Shown piece after piece: positions 61,410 to 64,000 of a stretch of 64,000 nt of DNA. The notes under the pieces were generated by a model. The model did no database searches. It saw only the letters and a list, made by a program, of their open reading frames with translations, and had not been told where the DNA came from. Source of the stretch: an uncultured Oscillospiraceae bacterium (GTDB lineage Bacteria; Bacillota; Clostridia; Oscillospirales; Acutalibacteraceae); NCBI GenBank assembly GCA_900543305.1, contig UQQZ01000001.1:1-64000 (forward strand), read 5' to 3'. Each line of letters begins with the position of its first letter. The stretch's first letter is position 1. A program made the position numbers and the translations under genes.

Positions 61410-61550
61410 TTCCAACGGCGCATCCGCATTTTCTTCCTCTCAGACCGGGGGAAAACAGGAAATGGGCCAACCTCGTATTCAGCATCTCCACCCTGCGGAT
61501 TTCTCTGTCTGGACCACACTGTTACAAAAACCATCATCGAGGAGGAGTAT

Positions 61551-62849
61551 ATGGAATCATTATGGGAGCAATCTTGGAAACCGTTGGAATTTTCTGTTCA
61601 GGAGGGAGACATGACCACCGATGTGTTGATTATCGGTGGCGGCATGGTTGGAGTTTTGTGTGCCTACCAGCTTCACCGCGCCGGAGTGCCCTATGTGCTG
61701 ACAGAAGCGGAAACCATATGCAGCGGCATCACCAAGAACACCACCGCTAAAATTACCAGCCAACACGGGCTGATTTACCACAAGCTGATTTCCAAGTTCG
61801 GAATCCAGCAAGCAAAACTATATCTTACAGCCAACCAGGAGGCCCTTCAACAATATCGTAACTTGTGCCGGGGAATCGACTGTGACTTTGAGGAGAAGCC
61901 TGCCTACACCTATACTCTCAACGACCCCCGCAAAATTGAGAAGGAATTGAATGCTTTGGAGCAGCTGGGATTTCCAGCGGAATTTGCAGATACGCTCCCC
62001 CTTCCTTTTTCCGTTGCCGGCGCGGTCAAATTTCCCCATCAGGCGCAGTTTCATCCACTGAAATTCGTTTCCAGCATTGCCAAGGGCCTGCACATCTATG
62101 AGCACACCCGGGTGCGGGAACTGATGGGCACTACGGCTGTGACGAATCGAGGCAGAATCCGTGCCAAGAAGATCATTGTGACCACCCACTTTCCCTTTCT
62201 CAACAAGCACGGCAGTTATTTTCTCAAGCTGTACCAGCACCGCTCCTATGTGATTGCCTTGAAAAACGCCCCAGATGTGGACGGCATCTATGTGGATGAA
62301 GCGCAAAAAGGCATGTCCTTCCGAACCTACGACCATTTGCTGCTTGTAGGGGGTGGAGATCATCGAACCGGAAAAAAGGGCGGCGGTTGGCAGGAACTGC
62401 TAGACTTTGCCCAGCAGTATTATCCCCAAGGGGAGGAAGAATACCGCTGGGCCGCACAGGACTGTATGAGCCTGGACAGCGTCCCCTATATTGGACCCTA
62501 TTCCGCCTCTACGACAAATTTATATGTGGCCACCGGTTTCAACAAGTGGGGGATGACCACCTCCATGGCAGCTTCTAACATTCTCAGCGATCTAGTGCAG
62601 GAAAAGAAAAATCCCTATGTGGAGGTCTTCTCCCCTTCTCGCTCCATTCTCCATCCTCAATTGGCTGTCAATGGTTGGGAAGCTGTGGTCAGTCTGTTGA
62701 CGCCTACCACCAAACGCTGTCCCCATCTTGGGTGTGCATTGAAATGGAATCCTGCGGAACACTCCTGGGATTGCCCCTGTCACGGCTCCCGATTCACCGA
62801 GGGCGGAAAGTTGATCGACAACCCTGCAACGGGCAATTTGAAAAACTGA
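61551..62849 (+). CDS. FAD-dependent oxidoreductase fused to a Rieske domain
   Basis: 432 aa. N-terminal dinucleotide fold DVLIIGGGMVGVLCAYQL then DAO/GlpO-like core (ICSGITKNTTAKITSQHG, YIGPYSASTTNLYVATGFNKWGMTTS). C-terminal Rieske [2Fe-2S] motif CPHLGCALKWN...CPCHGSRF. Such proteins oxidise small amines or thiols; substrate unknown. GGAGGAG precedes the ATG. It ends nine bases before the YyaL gene, so they are co-transcribed. Confidence 0.9.
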   Translation: MESLWEQSWKPLEFSVQEGDMTTDVLIIGGGMVGVLCAYQLHRAGVPYVLTEAETICSGITKNTTAKITSQHGLIYHKLISKFGIQQAKLYLTANQEALQQYRNLCRGIDCDFEEKPAYTYTLNDPRKIEKELNALEQLGFPAEFADTLPLPFSVAGAVKFPHQAQFHPLKFVSSIAKGLHIYEHTRVRELMGTTAVTNRGRIRAKKIIVTTHFPFLNKHGSYFLKLYQHRSYVIALKNAPDVDGIYVDEAQKGMSFRTYDHLLLVGGGDHRTGKKGGGWQELLDFAQQYYPQGEEEYRWAAQDCMSLDSVPYIGPYSASTTNLYVATGFNKWGMTTSMAASNILSDLVQEKKNPYVEVFSPSRSILHPQLAVNGWEAVVSLLTPTTKRCPHLGCALKWNPAEHSWDCPCHGSRFTEGGKLIDNPATGNLKN

Positions 62850-62858
62850 GGTGAGCCT

Positions 62859-64000
62859 ATGAGCAACCATCTGAAAAACCAGACAAGCCCCTACCTGCTC
62901 CAGCACGCGGATCATCCGGTGGACTGGTACCCCTGGGGCGAGGAGGCTTTTTCCAAAGCTAGGAACGAGGACAAGCCCATCTTCTTGAGCATCGGTTACA
63001 GCACTTGCCACTGGTGCCATGTGATGGCCCATGAAAGCTTTGAGGACCCCGAAATTGCCGATCTTCTGAACAGATACTATGTGTCTATAAAAGTAGATAA
63101 GGAAGAGCGCCCGGACATTGACAGCATTTATATGGCGGTATGTCAGGCTTATACAGGCAGCGGCGGATGGCCCACCAGTATTTTCATGACCCCGGAGCAA
63201 AAACCGTTCTTTGCGGGAACCTATTTCCCCAAAACGTCTCGGTATGGGACAGTGGGCTTCAAAGAACTGCTGCTCCTCCTTCACCAGAAATGGACGACGG
63301 AACGGGACAAGCTTCTTTCCTCCGCCGAAGAAATTACAAAGGCAGTAAATCGGGATCCTGTCTTCCGGTCACAAGCAGATGAAACCATCCTGGACACCGC
63401 CCTGCGATGGTTTCGGCAAAACTTTGACGCGTCCTTTGGAGGTTTTGGAGGAGCGCCCAAATTTCCCTCCCCCCACAATCTGCTGTTCCTGATGCAGGAA
63501 TACGAAAAACACGGCGACAAGCAAGCCTTGCATATGGCGGAAGTGACTCTCCAAAGGATGTATGCCGGGGGTTTGTTCGATCACATCGGATACGGATTTT
63601 GCCGGTATTCCACAGACCCCTATTATCTCATTCCCCACTTTGAAAAGATGCTCTACGACAACGCCCTGCTGATCCTCGCCTACTGCAAAGCCTATGAAAT
63701 GACGGGACGGTCCTTTTATTTGAAAGTTGCAAAACAGACAGCCTCCTATCTCTTCCACGAAATGTCCTCTCCCAACGGAGGCTTTTACAGTGCCCAAGAT
63801 GCGGACAGCGATGGCGAGGAGGGAAAATACTATGGATTTACCCCGGAGGAAATTATGGAGGTTCTGGGGCCATCCCACGGCACAGCTTTTTGTGAAGGGT
63901 TTGGCATTACCAAATCCGGAAACTTTGAGGGCAAGAGCATCCCCAACCTTCTTCACGCCAAGGATCTGACAGACCCCCGTTTTGATTCCCTCCTTCCGGC
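62859..64000 (+). CDS. YyaL-type thioredoxin-domain protein (DUF255), partial
   Basis: 380 codons in the window; the 3' end lies beyond it. The DUF255 N-terminus is complete: [36 protein letters not shown] with the CxxC pair, [12 protein letters not shown]. The (alpha/alpha)6-barrel follows ([61 protein letters not shown]). Full proteins are about 670 aa. Role unclear, possibly protein or N-glycan quality control; family annotation varies. GAGGTGAG precedes the ATG. Confidence 0.9.
   Translation, partial: MSNHLKNQTSPYLLQHADHPVDWYPWGEEAFSKARNEDKPIFLSIGYSTCHWCHVMAHESFEDPEIADLLNRYYVSIKVDKEERPDIDSIYMAVCQAYTGSGGWPTSIFMTPEQKPFFAGTYFPKTSRYGTVGFKELLLLLHQKWTTERDKLLSSAEEITKAVNRDPVFRSQADETILDTALRWFRQNFDASFGGFGGAPKFPSPHNLLFLMQEYEKHGDKQALHMAEVTLQRMYAGGLFDHIGYGFCRYSTDPYYLIPHFEKMLYDNALLILAYCKAYEMTGRSFYLKVAKQTASYLFHEMSSPNGGFYSAQDADSDGEEGKYYGFTPEEIMEVLGPSHGTAFCEGFGITKSGNFEGKSIPNLLHAKDLTDPRFDSLLP

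Noticed and set aside
1..64000. CRISPR arrays, tRNA and rRNA genes
   Set aside because: No regularly spaced direct repeats and no recognisable tRNA or rRNA sequence were seen; the only tandem repeat is the coding 18-mer.

Overview
The window looks like a chromosomal segment of a Gram-positive, anaerobic Clostridia (Firmicutes), most likely a gut member of the Oscillospirales. The evidence is class B sortases with PQTG-type sorting signals, SipW-type signal peptidases, a BY-kinase/PHP-phosphatase capsule regulator set, LytR-CpsA-Psr and VanZ proteins, the 5' part of a sporulation sigK gene, ferredoxin/flavodoxin genes, and strong AGGAGG ribosome binding sites. No rRNA, tRNA or CRISPR array was recognised. 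Core genes have moderate GC; the glycosyltransferase block is clearly AT-rich.

Layout. 1-1.6 kb: Rrf2 regulator divergent from an EFR1-type flavodoxin/ferredoxin protein, with a dyad-rich operator between. 1.6-7 kb (minus): surface-fibre operon sipW - TasA-like - wall-anchored repeat protein - sipW - TasA-like - secreted protein - class B sortase. 7.4-12 kb: histidine kinase, a divergent secreted/membrane-anchored protein, and a response regulator whose frame is broken at a run of eight G. 12-18 kb: small metabolic and redox genes (HD, TIGR04076, VanZ, aldo/keto reductase, cupin, DUF1835-type, carboxymuconolactone decarboxylase, flavodoxin). 18.3-20.1 kb: an unusual two-gene unit, a Trypco2-like protein overlapping a protein with two HExxH motifs. 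20.6-26.7 kb: a lipoprotein and a TerB-N / BrxD-like ATPase / BrxHI-like helicase cassette. 27-28.9 kb: pyrophosphatase and glmM.

29.1-56.5 kb (all minus): a capsule/exopolysaccharide locus. Read in transcription order it holds two tyrosine recombinases (one intact, one lacking the catalytic residues) around a hairpin-rich leader, then CpsC/Wzz, CpsD kinase, CpsB phosphatase, class B sortase, an SPQTG surface protein, LCP ligase, VanZ, a 4,6-dehydratase, DegT aminotransferase, initiating sugar transferase and acetyltransferase (a bacillosamine-like diamino-sugar route), an HpcH/HpaI-type aldolase, three GT4 and one GT2 glycosyltransferases, an EpsG-type polymerase, a Wzx flippase, DUF1919, pyruvyl transferase, a DUF6625-like protein, an FrhB-type iron-sulfur protein, a uronate epimerase and UDP-glucose dehydrogenase. 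glmM next door supplies the UDP-GlcNAc precursor.

56.6-64 kb: another VanZ protein, a SpoIVCA-like large serine recombinase convergent with and overlapping the truncated 5' end of sigK (a skin-element junction whose 3' half is not in this window), then YoaK, a tocopherol-cyclase-like protein, a FAD/Rieske oxidoreductase and the start of a YyaL-type thioredoxin-domain protein. The best candidates for something new are the Trypco2/HExxH pair, the SipW-TasA-sortase operon with its possibly phase-variable regulator, the active/dead recombinase pair at the capsule leader, and the orphan sigK half.
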